NCBI GenBank assembly: GCA_944385365.1
Contig: CALWWW010000023.1
Location: 1 to 37,005, forward strand
DNA from: an uncultured Oscillospiraceae bacterium
Lineage (GTDB): Bacteria > Bacillota > Clostridia > Oscillospirales > Oscillospiraceae
Direction: 5' to 3'
DNA: 37,005 nucleotides
Shown here one piece after another: positions 1-7,033 of the stretch. The position numbers were made by a program, and so were the translations under genes. The stretch's first letter is position 1. Each line of letters opens with the position of its first letter. A model generated the notes under the pieces. The model did no database searches. It saw nothing but the letters and a program-made list of their open reading frames with translations, and was not told the origin of the DNA.

Positions 1-291
1 CCCTGTAGGGGCCGATGCCCACAGAAGGTGAATTGGCCCAACGGGCCAAGAGAGACCGCCCTGGGGCGTCGGCCCGCCGGTACGCACTGAAAACCACATG
101 ACCGGTTAGTTCGTTCCGACCGCGTAGGGCGGGGGCTTGCCCCCGCCGCCGGTACGCATTCGCCGCAATGCGGTGGGGACCTATCCCGCATTCTGCACGG
201 CGGCACACGCAGGTGCCGCCCTACAAACACCAACGGACTGCCTATGTGGTTCGTAGGGCGGGACCTATGTGTCCCGCCGCCGGTACGCACC
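1..291. repeat. Intergenic repeat block, left copy of a 285-bp identical duplication
   Basis: Positions 1-285 match 4405-4689 base for base by eye. The first difference is at 286 (c here, t in the other copy), and the match resumes to about 291. The block holds a GTAGGGGCCGATGCCCAC-type element, a gcgggggc-tt-gcccccgc hairpin, an inverted ggcggcac-type hairpin and a ggcgggac-ctatgt-gtcccgcc hairpin. It may continue left of the window. No gene is supported here; the open frames are translated repeats. Confidence 0.9.
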
Positions 292-545
292 AAAACCATT
301 GAATTAGCCGAAATGTTCCGACCGTGTAGGGCGGGGGCTTGCCCCCGCCGCCGGTACGGATTCGCCGCTATGCGGTGGGGAACCATCCCGCATTCTGCAC
401 GGCGGCACACGCAGGTGCCGCTCTACAAACACCAACGGACTGCCCATGAGGTTCGTAGGGCGGGACCTATGTGTCCCGCCGCCGGTATGCACCAAAAACC
501 ACCGAATGGGCCGCAATGTTCCGACCGCGTAGGGCGGGGGCTTGT
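113..545. repeat. Tandem array of about 203-bp units
   Basis: The string gttccgaccg followed by the gcgggggcttgcccccgc hairpin recurs at 113, 315 and 518, a period of 202-203 bp. There are two full units and part of a third. Each full unit carries a G-rich hairpin, an inverted ggcggcac-type hairpin and a ggcgggac-type hairpin. Units differ by scattered substitutions, so they are not identical copies. Confidence 0.8.
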
Positions 546-602
546 CCCCGCCGTTTGCACGCATTTGCCCCGTACATCACACCATCGAACAGGAGAACAA
601 CC

Positions 603-1058
603 ATGATTACCTTTCGGGAAATTGACAAAAGCAACTATATGGACTGCATCTGTCTCCAGGTAGCAGACGAGCAGAAAGGCTTTGTGGCCGACAACGCCCG
701 GTCTCTGGTGGAGGCCCAATTTGAGGAGGGACTGTACACCCGCGCCATCTATGCCGATGACGAGATGGTGGGATTTCTCCTGTTCGACTATGACCCGGAG
801 ATTCCCGGCTGGTCCCTGAGCCGCATGATGATCGGGGCCCAGTACCAGGGCCGGGGCTATGGCACAGCGGCGGTCAAAGCCTTTTTGCAGTATATCCGGG
901 ACACCATGGCCATCCGGGAACTATACCTCTGTGTGGAACTGGGAAACACCGTGGCCGCCGCCCTGTATCACAAGTTGGGGTTCCGTGATGTGGGAACGGT
1001 GGAATACGACTTTGACGGCGTCCATTACGTAGAAACCCAAATGAAAATCGAATTATAA
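603..1058 (+). CDS. GNAT-family N-acetyltransferase (diamine/polyamine acetyltransferase-like)
   Basis: This 151-residue protein looks like a single-domain acetyl-CoA-dependent N-acetyltransferase. The acetyl-CoA pyrophosphate-binding motif is QGRGYGTAAV near residues 80-89. It is followed by the family pattern ELGNTVAAALYHKLGF, where the NxxAxxLYxKLGF element closes the fold. Length and pattern resemble the BltD/PaiA-type diamine acetyltransferases of Firmicutes, but the substrate cannot be read from sequence. The frame is open upstream to 471, but that part is translated repeat. The ATG at 603 is preferred because AGGAG lies 7 nt upstream and the protein then begins at the GNAT beta-1 strand (MITFREI). 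It converges on the dCMP deaminase gene with a shared hairpin between them. Confidence 0.85.
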   Translation: MITFREIDKSNYMDCICLQVADEQKGFVADNARSLVEAQFEEGLYTRAIYADDEMVGFLLFDYDPEIPGWSLSRMMIGAQYQGRGYGTAAVKAFLQYIRDTMAIRELYLCVELGNTVAAALYHKLGFRDVGTVEYDFDGVHYVETQMKIEL

Positions 1059-1062
1059 AACA

Positions 1063-1099
1063 AATTGGCCCTGGATTCCGTGGGAATCCAGGGCCAATT
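1063..1099. terminator. Perfect 17-bp hairpin between convergent genes
   Basis: Left arm 1063-1079 and right arm 1083-1099 are fully complementary, with a gtg loop. It lies 4 bp after the GNAT stop and serves the convergent gene pair. The T-run is weak (aattaaagtttt). The core ggattcc-nnn-ggaatcc recurs at 4793-4823 and 19405-19436. Confidence 0.75.
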
Positions 1100-1109
1100 A
1101 AAGTTTTGA

Positions 1110-1185
1110 CCGATTTTTTCAAAAAATCGCAGGGGTCCAGGGGGCAGCGCCCCCGTTCGCCCGCCGCAGCGGGTGAACCTCCCTC
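1110..1185 (-). repeat. 3'-end composite repeat, minus orientation, one TGCG hairpin module
   Basis: Read on the minus strand from the deaminase stop, the order is: a hairpin with TGCG loop (1158-1175, one mismatch in seven pairs), a gggggcgctgccccc hairpin, then gcgattttttgaaaaaatcg (1110-1128). The same order recurs after GH25, cdsA and polC, and in shorter form after glnS. It probably acts as a terminator for the capA-deaminase operon. Confidence 0.7.
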
Positions 1186-1186
1186 C

Positions 1187-1672
1187 TTACGCTTCCACCC
1201 GGAAATCCAGGGTGATGCTGTCGATGGAGGGAACCAGCTGGCGGTAGGTGACGCCGGCGGCGTCCATCATCCGCTTGGAAGCCAGGGTAGCGGCCGTCGA
1301 AGCGTACTTGTCTGACAGGTACACCACCTCCCGGATACCCGATTGGATAATGGCCTTGGCGCACTCATTGCAGGGGAACAGGGCCACATAAATGGAGGCG
1401 TCCTTGAGACTTTTACCGTTGCAGTTGAGAATGGCGTTCAGCTCCGCGTGGACCACAAAGGGGTACTTGGTGTCGTCGCCGTCCCGTTCCCAGGGAAATT
1501 CGTCGTCGCTGCACCCTTTGGGGAACCCGTTGTAGCCGGTGGAAAGGATGATATTGTCGGGGCTGACAATGCAGGCGCCCACCTGGGTGTTGGGGTCCTT
1601 GGACCGCTTGGCGGCCAGCATGGCCACACCCATAAAGTATTCATCCCAGTTGATATACCCTTGACGTTTCAT
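1187..1672 (-). CDS. dCMP/deoxycytidylate deaminase family protein (ComEB-like)
   Basis: A 161-residue zinc-dependent cytidine/dCMP deaminase. Visible zinc and catalytic elements are HAELNAI (His75, Glu77) and PCNECAK (Cys101, Cys104), in the order and spacing of the dCMP deaminase family. The N-terminal SKDPNTQVGACIV and TGYNGFPKG segments are also typical. The expected reaction is dCMP to dUMP, feeding dTMP synthesis in the cytoplasm. The ATG overlaps the stop of the upstream capA-like gene by 4 bp (ATGA), so the two are probably translationally coupled. In B. subtilis the homologue ComEB sits with competence genes; no such genes are nearby here. The product call is secure. Confidence 0.93.
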   Translation of the reverse strand: MKRQGYINWDEYFMGVAMLAAKRSKDPNTQVGACIVSPDNIILSTGYNGFPKGCSDDEFPWERDGDDTKYPFVVHAELNAILNCNGKSLKDASIYVALFPCNECAKAIIQSGIREVVYLSDKYASTAATLASKRMMDAAGVTYRQLVPSIDSITLDFRVEA

Positions 1673-3066
1673 TCTGTCGGTACCTCGCTGCCGGTTTCGC
1701 CGCCGGTGTTGGTGTCTTCACTGGTGGCGGGGGTGGCTGCCGTGTTGGCGGCGGCATACGTGGATTCGGTGTTGGTGGCCAGATGCTCCAGCGCGGCTTC
1801 CATGGCCGTCTTGACTTCCTCCGTGGGGTTGCCGTTCAGAACGTCATAGATGCCCCGGATTTCATAGCGATTGATGGCCGATTCTCCGTTGTCAAAGAAG
1901 TAAATGGGCACATATTCCGTCTTGGAAATGGTGGTGCCGTCGTTGGTCTTGGTGAATTCCAGATTGAGAACCACGCTTTCGTTGACATCGGTACTGTCAC
2001 GGTTCATGGCGCCCATGAAATTGCCCAGGGAATAGGCCACAAAGACCTGCTTCTCCTTGCCGTCTACGGTGACGGTCTGCATTTCCATCTTGCCCACGAT
2101 GTGGGGATGGCTGCCGATGATCACGTCCACGCCGTTCTGGGCCAGGGTGTTGGTGATCTGCTTCTGTGTGGCGCTGATCTCCGTCTCGTATTCGCTGCCC
2201 CAATGGACCATGGCCACAATCACGTCGGGATTCTTGGCCTTGGCGGCCTCCACAGCGGCGGTGATGCCTTCGGTGTTGACGGTGTTATAGGTGGTGGCAT
2301 AATCGGTGTACAGCAGATCCACGCTGTATTCCGAACCCTCGGGGACCGTCAGGTTGTTGACGCCCTTGGTGAAGCCGATAAAGGCCATCCGAATGCCGTT
2401 GACCTCTTTGACCACCACTTGGTTCTCCGTCTTGTCCTCGGCGGACAGATAAGTGCCCAGGGAGGACATGCCGTTTTCCCGGATGACCTCGATGGTGCTC
2501 TGCAATCCCGCCATACCGTTCTGGATGGAATAGGTGTTGGCCGTTTGCAGGATATCCACGCCGAGACCGGCCAATGTAGTGGCCAGGGATTCCGGGGCCC
2601 GGAAATAGGGATACCCGGTGGGGTCACCGGTGAAGTTGGCCTCGAAGTTGGCCACGGTCACGTCGGCGGCGGTCAGCATGGAGCTGACGGGGGCCAGAGA
2701 CGGCAGGAAGTTGTAGGTGCCGTCGGCTTCCTTGGCGTCGGCCAGCTGGGAGTCGTAGACCATGATATCGCCCACGGCGGTCAAAGTGGCCGTGGAAGAT
2801 GTGGGCAGGGCCGGGGTATCGCCGGAATTTTGCTGCTCCTGCTGCTGCTGCTGCTGGGTATCGCTGTCGGCGGGAGGCGTTTTGTCGCCGCCGCAGCCGC
2901 GGGCAATGAGAACAATGATGAGAAGAATCACCACAGCGGCCAGACCCAGAATAATGCGTTGGCGGATAATGCGCCGCCGCTTGGCCTCAATGCGTTTGAG
3001 GCGGCGGGCCTCCAGGCGCTGTTCATTGCGCTCGTAGTCCGAGGGGTTGTAATCAAAATCAGCCAT
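1669..3066 (-). CDS. Membrane-anchored CapA-family (PGA_cap) protein
   Basis: A 465-residue protein. Residues 1-37 are basic and cytoplasmic, one membrane helix spans about 38-55, a Gln-rich linker follows (61-79), and the extracellular CapA/metallophosphatase-fold domain runs from about 95 to 390. Family motifs in order are TAVGDIM, an ANFE variant of the usual NLE, MVHWGSEY, IIGSHPHIVG and AYSLGNFMG. CapA proteins are linked to poly-gamma-glutamate export, but many lone homologues have no such role and no capB/capC/capE genes are visible here. The frame is open upstream to 3438, but the ATG at 3066 has AAGGAGGT 8-9 nt before it and matches the promoter position. The C-terminal 60 residues are low-complexity Thr/Ala/Glu. 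It is the first gene of an operon with the dCMP deaminase. Confidence 0.87.
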   Translation of the reverse strand: MADFDYNPSDYERNEQRLEARRLKRIEAKRRRIIRQRIILGLAAVVILLIIVLIARGCGGDKTPPADSDTQQQQQQEQQNSGDTPALPTSSTATLTAVGDIMVYDSQLADAKEADGTYNFLPSLAPVSSMLTAADVTVANFEANFTGDPTGYPYFRAPESLATTLAGLGVDILQTANTYSIQNGMAGLQSTIEVIRENGMSSLGTYLSAEDKTENQVVVKEVNGIRMAFIGFTKGVNNLTVPEGSEYSVDLLYTDYATTYNTVNTEGITAAVEAAKAKNPDVIVAMVHWGSEYETEISATQKQITNTLAQNGVDVIIGSHPHIVGKMEMQTVTVDGKEKQVFVAYSLGNFMGAMNRDSTDVNESVVLNLEFTKTNDGTTISKTEYVPIYFFDNGESAINRYEIRGIYDVLNGNPTEEVKTAMEAALEHLATNTESTYAAANTAATPATSEDTNTGGETGSEVPTE

Positions 3067-3099
3067 AGGAGTACCTCCTTCTTGCTTTGCTTTGATACT

Positions 3100-3128
3100 A
3101 TTGTACAATAAATGACGGAAATACACAA
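3100..3128 (-). promoter_or_regulatory. Sigma-A-type promoter for the capA-deaminase operon
   Basis: On the minus strand TTGTGT (3123-3128) and TACAAT (3100-3105) are separated by 17 bp. This lies about 35 bp upstream of the capA-like start and divergent from the GH25 promoter. Confidence 0.65.
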
Positions 3129-3153
3129 TGGATTTTTGAAAATTGCAAAAAAC

Positions 3154-3182
3154 TTGGCGAATGGGCTCGTTTGTGGTATACT
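3154..3182 (+). promoter_or_regulatory. Sigma-A-type promoter for the GH25 gene
   Basis: TTGGCG (3154-3159) and TATACT (3177-3182) are 17 bp apart, ending 23 bp before the chosen ATG at 3206. The AAGGTGG ribosome binding site follows directly. Confidence 0.65.
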
Positions 3183-3205
3183 GTCGGGGAAAGGTGGTCG
3201 AGAAC

Positions 3206-4075
3206 ATGCGAAAAAAACGGCGTGGCACACCGCCCGCCACGATTCTGCTGATCGTAATAGTGGTAGCCGTGGTCTTCGGCGTCCTCTTTGGAGCCTTTGA
3301 ACTGGTGGGCCGGTATCTGGAGGAACGGGAACCGGAGCCGGAAGTGGTGGAGACCGACGAACCCTGGCATCCCACGGAACTGATTCCCGGCTTGCCGGTC
3401 AACGAGTATGACGCCGACGCGTTCCGTTGGGACGGCAATTACCTGGTATACGACGGTCCGGAGACGGCCCACCGTGGCATTGACGTGTCGGACCATCAGG
3501 GGAATATTGACTGGGCCGCCGTGGCCTCCGACGGTGTGGAGTACGCCATGCTGCGGGTGGGCTACCGGGGCTACACCGAGGGCACCACGTCCCTGGATGA
3601 GAAATTTTATGACAACGTGGCCGGGGCCAGAGACAACGGCATTGCGATTGGTGTGTATTTCTTCTCCCAGGCCATCAACGAGGAGGAAGCCAGGGAGGAA
3701 GCCGATATTGTCCTGCGGGCCATTGAGGGCCTGGACATTACCTATCCCATTGTGTTTGACTGGGAGGATGTGGGCCAGCCCCACGCCCGCACCGCCAACA
3801 TGACCCAGCAGCAGCTCACCGACTGCGCCAAGGCGTTCTGTGAGGAAATCGAAGCCGCCGGATACACTGCCGGTATCTATTTTAATCAGATTTTCGGATA
3901 CCAGTGGTTTATGCTGCCGGAACTGACCGACTACGTCTTCTGGCTGGCCGAATACGGCACCACTCCCGATTTTGTCTACGACTTCCAGATGTGGCAGTAC
4001 ACCAACGAGGGCACCGTCTCCGGCATCGAGGGCGGCGTGGACCTGAACCTCAGCTTCTGGGAGCCGGAGCAATAG
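3206..4075 (+). CDS. Membrane-anchored GH25 family lysozyme
   Basis: A 289-residue protein with one N-terminal membrane helix (about 12-34), an acidic linker and a glycoside hydrolase 25 domain from about residue 88 to the end. The fold signature RGIDVSDHQG supplies Asp93 and VFDWEDVG supplies Asp185 and Glu187, matching the DxE catalytic pair of N-acetylmuramidases. The C-terminal DFQMWQYTNEG and GGVDLNLSF segments are also characteristic. It should cleave the beta-1,4 bond between MurNAc and GlcNAc in peptidoglycan while tethered to the outer membrane face. The ATG at 3206 is chosen over in-frame codons at 3143 because the promoter -10 box lies between them and an AAGGTGG site precedes it. 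It is divergent from the capA-like gene. Confidence 0.9.
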   Translation: MRKKRRGTPPATILLIVIVVAVVFGVLFGAFELVGRYLEEREPEPEVVETDEPWHPTELIPGLPVNEYDADAFRWDGNYLVYDGPETAHRGIDVSDHQGNIDWAAVASDGVEYAMLRVGYRGYTEGTTSLDEKFYDNVAGARDNGIAIGVYFFSQAINEEEAREEADIVLRAIEGLDITYPIVFDWEDVGQPHARTANMTQQQLTDCAKAFCEEIEAAGYTAGIYFNQIFGYQWFMLPELTDYVFWLAEYGTTPDFVYDFQMWQYTNEGTVSGIEGGVDLNLSFWEPEQ

Positions 4076-4092
4076 GGAAGCCCGCCGCCGGG

Positions 4093-4350
4093 GGGATTTC
4101 GCTGGCTGCGGCCAGCGGGAGTTTCGCGCCGTGCGCGGCGCGGGGATTTCGCCCGTTGCGACGGGCGACCAGGGGCGCTGCCCCCTGGACCCCTGCGATT
4201 TTTTGAAAAAAATCGAGTAAAACTTTTCAATTTGGGGATTTTGAGATTTTTTAGTGATTTGGTGCGGTGACTCTGAATGAGTGCGGTAACGCACTCAATC
4301 CATGCTTCGCATTGTTGCGGTGAGAGGGCCAAAGGCCCCTCAGCCCCGCC
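4093..4350 (+). repeat. 3'-end composite repeat with three TGCG-loop hairpin modules
   Basis: Directly after the GH25 stop come three mini-hairpins, each with a perfect 7-bp stem and a TGCG loop: 4100-4117, 4125-4142 and 4150-4167. Their stems differ in sequence. A GC-rich hairpin (about 4169-4189), the palindromic gcgattttttgaaaaaaatcg and a conserved tail of about 140 bp follow, ending in tgagagggccaaaggcccctca. Copies with two modules (10136) and one (18374) follow cdsA and polC. The element probably acts as a terminator or 3' stabiliser for the upstream gene. Confidence 0.75.
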
Positions 4351-4404
4351 AGAACCAGGTTCCGTATGCCCACTACAATGGATTGGCTCGTAATACCGTA
4401 TGCA

Positions 4405-4695
4405 CCCTGTAGGGGCCGATGCCCACAGAAGGTGAATTGGCCCAACGGGCCAAGAGAGACCGCCCTGGGGCGTCGGCCCGCCGGTACGCACTGAAAACCA
4501 CATGACCGGTTAGTTCGTTCCGACCGCGTAGGGCGGGGGCTTGCCCCCGCCGCCGGTACGCATTCGCCGCAATGCGGTGGGGACCTATCCCGCATTCTGC
4601 ACGGCGGCACACGCAGGTGCCGCCCTACAAACACCAACGGACTGCCTATGTGGTTCGTAGGGCGGGACCTATGTGTCCCGCCGCCGGTATGCACC
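4405..4695. repeat. Right copy of the 285-bp identical duplication
   Basis: Identical to window positions 1-285 over 4405-4689, offset 4404. A 54-bp element (gatggacgtaggg, ccggcatccttgacggcccc) follows at 4702-4755 and recurs at 10426-10477. No coding potential is supported in 4076-4897. Confidence 0.9.
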
Positions 4696-4792
4696 ATCGG
4701 TCATGATGGACGTAGGGACCGGCATCCTTGACGGCCCCGGACGGGGTGCGGTATGGCCTATTGAACCGTATGCACTCCCCATATAACAATTC

Positions 4793-4823
4793 TGGCCCCG
4801 GATTCCATGGGAATCCGGGGCCA
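4793..4823. terminator. Perfect 14-bp hairpin, second copy of the convergent-end hairpin
   Basis: Arms 4793-4806 and 4810-4823 around an atg loop share the ggattcc-nnn-ggaatcc core with 1063-1099 and 19405-19436. It lies downstream of glnS on the minus strand and opposite the GH25 repeat tail. AT-rich sequence follows on both sides. Confidence 0.7.
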
Positions 4824-4835
4824 ATTTTAAATTTT

Positions 4836-4886
4836 ACTCGATTTTTTTTAAAAAATCGCGGGGGTCCGGGGGCAGCGCCCCCGAAA
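4836..4886 (-). repeat. Short 3'-end composite repeat downstream of glnS
   Basis: On the minus strand, right after the glnS stop, come a gggggcgctgccccc hairpin and then gcgattttttaaaaaaaatcg. This copy has no TGCG-loop module. It is the likely terminator of glnS. Confidence 0.65.
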
Positions 4887-4897
4887 AAACCGTCCCC

Positions 4898-6586
4898 TTA
4901 TTTGCCGGGCTTAAAGCTGTCCTTCAGGCTGACGGCGCGGTTGAACACCAGATGGTCCGGGGTGGAATCCTTGCTGTCGGCGCAGAAGTAGCCCAGACGC
5001 ATGAACTGGAACCGGTCGGAGGGCTGGGTGTCGGCCAGGGCGGCTTCCACCTTGCAGTCCGTCAGAACCTCCAGGGAATGGGGGTTCAGGCACTCCAGAA
5101 AATCCTTATCGCCCGCGTCGGGTTCGGCGTCGGCGAACAGGTTTTCATACAGACGCACCTCGGCGGTGCGGCAGGTGGCGGCGTCCACCCAGTGGATGGT
5201 GGCGCCCTTGACCTTGCGGCCGTCGGCCGGGTCGCCGCCGCGGCTGTCGGGGTCATAGACGGCCTCGATCTCCGTGACATTGCCTGCCTCGTCGGTCTTG
5301 TAGCCGGTGCAGCGGATGAGATACGCGCCCTTCAGGCGGCACTCGGGGCCGTCGGGATAGAGACGCTTGAACTTGGGCACAGGCTCGGTCAGGAAGTCGT
5401 CGGCCTCCACATACAGCTCCCGGGAGAAGGACACTTCACGGCTGCCGGCGGCGGGGTTGTTGGGATGGTTCTCCACGGTGAAGGTCTCGGTCTGGCCCTC
5501 GGGATAGTTGGTGATGACCAGCTTGATGGGCCGCAGCACCGCCATGACGCGGCGGGCCGTCTCGTTGAGGTCCTCCCGGAGACAGTGCTCCAGGAACGCA
5601 TATTCCACGGTGGAAGCGGACTTGGCCACGCCGATGCGCTCGCAGAAATTGCGGATGGAAGCGGGGGTGTAGCCGCGGCGGCGCAGGCCGCAGAGGGTGG
5701 GCATCCGGGGATCGTCCCAACCGGCCACCTTGCCGTCTTCCACCAGGGCGCGGAGCTTGCGCTTGGACATGACCGTGTGGTCGATGCCCAGACGGGCAAA
5801 TTCGATCTGCCGGGGCTTGGCGGGCAGGTCGCAGTTGTCGACAACCCAGTTGTACAGGGGCCGATGGGCCTCAAACTCCAGAGAACACAGGGAGTGGGTG
5901 ATACCCTCCAGGGCGTCCTCGATGGGGTGGGCGAAATCGTACATGGGGTAGATGCACCACTTGTCGCCCTGACGGTGGTGATGCTTGTGGTTGATGCGGT
6001 AGATGACCGGGTCGCGCATGTTGAAGTTGCCGGAAGCCAGATCGATCTTGGCCCGCAGCGTCATGGCGCCGTCGGGGAACTCACCGGCCCGCATCCGCTG
6101 GAACAGGTCCAGACTCTCCTCGATGGGCCGGTCCCGATAGGGGCTCTGGGCGGGGGTGCCCACATCGCCGCGCATGTCCCGCATCTGCTCGGGGGTCAGC
6201 TGGCAGACGTAGGCCAGACCCTTTTTGATGAGGTCCACGGCGCACTCGTACATCTTCTCAAAGTAATCCGAAGCGTAGAAGAACCGGTCGCCCCAGTCGA
6301 AGCCCAGCCACCGGATATCCTCCTGGATGGCCTCGACGTATTCCACATCCTCCTTGGTGGGGTTGGTGTCGTCCATGCGGAGGTTGCACAGGCCGTTGTA
6401 CTTCTCAGCGGTGCCGAAGTCGATGACCAGGGCCTTGCAGTGGCCGATGTGCAGGTAGCCGTTGGGCTCCGGCGGGAACCGGGTGTGTACGGTCATACCC
6501 TCGTATTGACCGCCGGCGGCAATGTCCTCGTCGATAAAGGCGTGGATAAAATTGCGGTATTCCGGGGTCTTGATTTCTTCTGCCAT
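4898..6586 (-). CDS. glnS: Glutaminyl-tRNA synthetase
   Basis: A 562-residue class I aminoacyl-tRNA synthetase that charges tRNA-Gln with glutamine directly. The catalytic HIGH motif is seen in PPEPNGYLHIGHCKA (residues 46-49) and the KMSKS equivalent as VMSKRKL near 272-278, the form found in bacterial GlnRS rather than GluRS. TPAQSPYRDRPIEESL and RPIKLVITNYPEG are also GlnRS-like, and the C-terminal half is the two-barrel anticodon-binding region. Length matches E. coli GlnRS (554). The start is supported by GAGGA 8-9 nt upstream. Many Firmicutes lack GlnRS and use GatCAB transamidation, so its presence is a lineage marker. It is monocistronic, with its own promoter and a 3' repeat terminator. 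Confidence 0.96.
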   Translation of the reverse strand: MAEEIKTPEYRNFIHAFIDEDIAAGGQYEGMTVHTRFPPEPNGYLHIGHCKALVIDFGTAEKYNGLCNLRMDDTNPTKEDVEYVEAIQEDIRWLGFDWGDRFFYASDYFEKMYECAVDLIKKGLAYVCQLTPEQMRDMRGDVGTPAQSPYRDRPIEESLDLFQRMRAGEFPDGAMTLRAKIDLASGNFNMRDPVIYRINHKHHHRQGDKWCIYPMYDFAHPIEDALEGITHSLCSLEFEAHRPLYNWVVDNCDLPAKPRQIEFARLGIDHTVMSKRKLRALVEDGKVAGWDDPRMPTLCGLRRRGYTPASIRNFCERIGVAKSASTVEYAFLEHCLREDLNETARRVMAVLRPIKLVITNYPEGQTETFTVENHPNNPAAGSREVSFSRELYVEADDFLTEPVPKFKRLYPDGPECRLKGAYLIRCTGYKTDEAGNVTEIEAVYDPDSRGGDPADGRKVKGATIHWVDAATCRTAEVRLYENLFADAEPDAGDKDFLECLNPHSLEVLTDCKVEAALADTQPSDRFQFMRLGYFCADSKDSTPDHLVFNRAVSLKDSFKPGK

Positions 6587-6639
6587 AGTTTCCGTCCTCT
6601 CCGCCGCCGCAGCGGCGCAATAATCGTCAGTATTGGAAT

Positions 6640-6668
6640 ATTATACCCGAAAGACCGCGGCGGTGCAA
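6640..6668 (-). promoter_or_regulatory. Promoter of glnS
   Basis: On the minus strand TTGCAC (6663-6668) and a consensus TATAAT (6640-6645) are separated by 17 bp. The -10 box ends 54 bp before the glnS ATG. No T-box leader (long leader, AGGGTGGNACCGCG) is visible. Confidence 0.7.
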
Positions 6669-6721
6669 TCCTGAATTGCATTTTTTACGGCGTGAAATCA
6701 CAGCATACCGCTGCCGTATCT

Positions 6722-6896
6722 CTCGTAGGGCGGGACCTGCGTGTCCCGCCGCCGGTACGCATTCGCCCCATGCACCGGTCATCGACATCCCCCACCGCGC
6801 GGCGGCACACATAGGTGCCGCCCTACATTCCCGGACGGACTGCCGACGTTAGACGTTATTTGTAGGGCGGGGGCTTGCCCCCGCCGCCGGTACGGA
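6722..6896. repeat. Hairpin repeat cluster between glnS and pyrH
   Basis: Three elements lie in the divergent glnS-pyrH gap. One is a ggcgggac-ctgcgt-gtcccgcc hairpin near 6724. One is an inverted ggcggcac-type hairpin near 6803. One is the gcgggggcttgcccccgc hairpin near 6864. No gene is seen in 6587-7033 apart from these and the two promoters. Confidence 0.75.
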
Positions 6897-6972
6897 TTCG
6901 TCCCGGCATCGTTTACAGACCGCCGAAAAAGTAAATAATCTATAAACTCCGGCGGGAAATGAAAATTTCCTC

Positions 6973-7001
6973 TTTTCAATCGGCCCCGGATATTATAGAA
7001 T
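6973..7001 (+). promoter_or_regulatory. Probable promoter of the pyrH cluster
   Basis: TTTTCA (6973-6978) and TAGAAT (6996-7001) are 17 bp apart, 33 bp before the pyrH ATG. An overlapping TATTAT at 6991 offers a second -10 reading. Confidence 0.5.
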
Positions 7002-7033
7002 AGGGTAAGAAACTGAAAACAGGAGAGGCTGTT

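Noticed and set aside
1-600. Open frames of 80-195 codons through the repeats
   Set aside because: They read through GC-rich hairpin repeats, occur on both strands, lack ribosome binding sites, and give the same peptides (such as VGRGLAPAA-type) wherever the repeats occur.
6587-6720. T-box leader for glnS
   Set aside because: Only about 50 nt separate the -10 box from the ATG, and no AGGGTGGNACCGCG or specifier loop is present.
4952-6814. 620-codon open frame opposite glnS
   Set aside because: It is an antisense shadow of a highly conserved gene in GC-rich DNA, with Gly/Val/His-rich low-complexity content. The same applies to the 890-codon, 793-codon and 912-codon antisense frames over dxr-rseP, polC and the SLH gene.
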